From assembly GCA_017466455.1 (NCBI GenBank), contig JAFTUD010000059.1:1-5562 (forward strand): a DNA stretch of 5,562 nt, written 5' to 3'. This stretch comes from Clostridia bacterium. GTDB taxonomy: Bacteria > Bacillota_A > Clostridia > Oscillospirales > CAG-272. Shown here one piece after another: positions 5,498 to 5,562 of this stretch; position 1 is the stretch's first letter; the number at the start of each line of letters is the position of its first letter. The position numbers and the translations under genes are program-made. The notes under the pieces were generated by a model, which was not told the origin of the DNA, ran no database searches, and worked only from the letters and a program-made list of their open reading frames with translations.

Positions 5498-5562
5498 CCA
5501 AGAACACGAGCCTTGGCGAAGTGCGATTGGCTTAGTGGAACTTATGCACGCGACCGTAGGGA
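5498..5562. repeat. Modules B and A, third copy, cut by the window end
   Basis: Module B (5498-5532) differs from 132-166 at one base. The module A part then diverges: the loop and right arm of its first hairpin are replaced (TAGTGGAACTTA in place of GGTGGTAGCCA) before identity resumes at ATGCACGCGACCGTAGGGA. The T-for-C change in this copy lets CCAAG (5498-5502) pair with CTTGG (5512-5516). The copy continues past the window. Confidence 0.8.

Noticed and set aside
1..5562. Insertion sequence or transposon bounded by the flanking repeats
   Set aside because: No transposase or recombinase gene, no terminal inverted repeats and no target duplication are visible; the flanking copies are direct and rearranged.

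Overview
The window looks like chromosomal DNA of an uncultured, probably gut-dwelling Bacillota (Clostridia). The reasons are strong AGGAG-type ribosome binding sites, AT-rich SigA-like promoters, a Ser/Glu/Pro/Thr-rich lipoprotein, protein families common in that group, and noncoding flanks full of short hairpin repeats. This taxonomic guess comes from style and protein families only; no marker gene is present.

Layout. Bases 1-569 hold no gene: a 25-bp palindrome beside an 11-C run, tracts of a 7-nt GGARTKC repeat, several longer modular repeats, an array of small hairpins separated by CATGAATT, and a terminator (508-533). Two minus-strand genes follow as an operon. The promoter-proximal gene (1608-3761) encodes a 717-aa lipoprotein with a divergent glycoside-hydrolase-like barrel that appears to have lost its catalytic residues. 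The second gene (570-1565) encodes a 331-aa membrane-anchored, beta-propeller-like protein. Bases 3762-3995 are a divergent control region with two good back-to-back promoters and several dyads. On the plus strand, 3996-5222 encodes a 408-aa Gfo/Idh/MocA-family NAD(P)-dependent enzyme of the GH109-like branch, followed by a strong terminator (5225-5255). Bases 5256-5562 return to the same modular repeats as the left flank, in the same orientation but a different order.

How the parts may work together. The shared control region suggests co-regulation of a cytoplasmic sugar-modifying enzyme with two cell-surface proteins. One of these looks like a barrel that binds glycan without cutting it, and the other like an extracellular propeller. 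A small carbohydrate-related surface locus is a reasonable inference, but no transporter, regulator or demonstrated substrate is in view. The block is closed by terminators on both sides and framed by related repeats.

The most notable points are the apparent loss of all recognisable active-site residues in the lipoprotein, the 20-nt-period hairpin array at 321-424, the rearranged repeat modules on the two flanks, and the dyads in the divergent promoter region.
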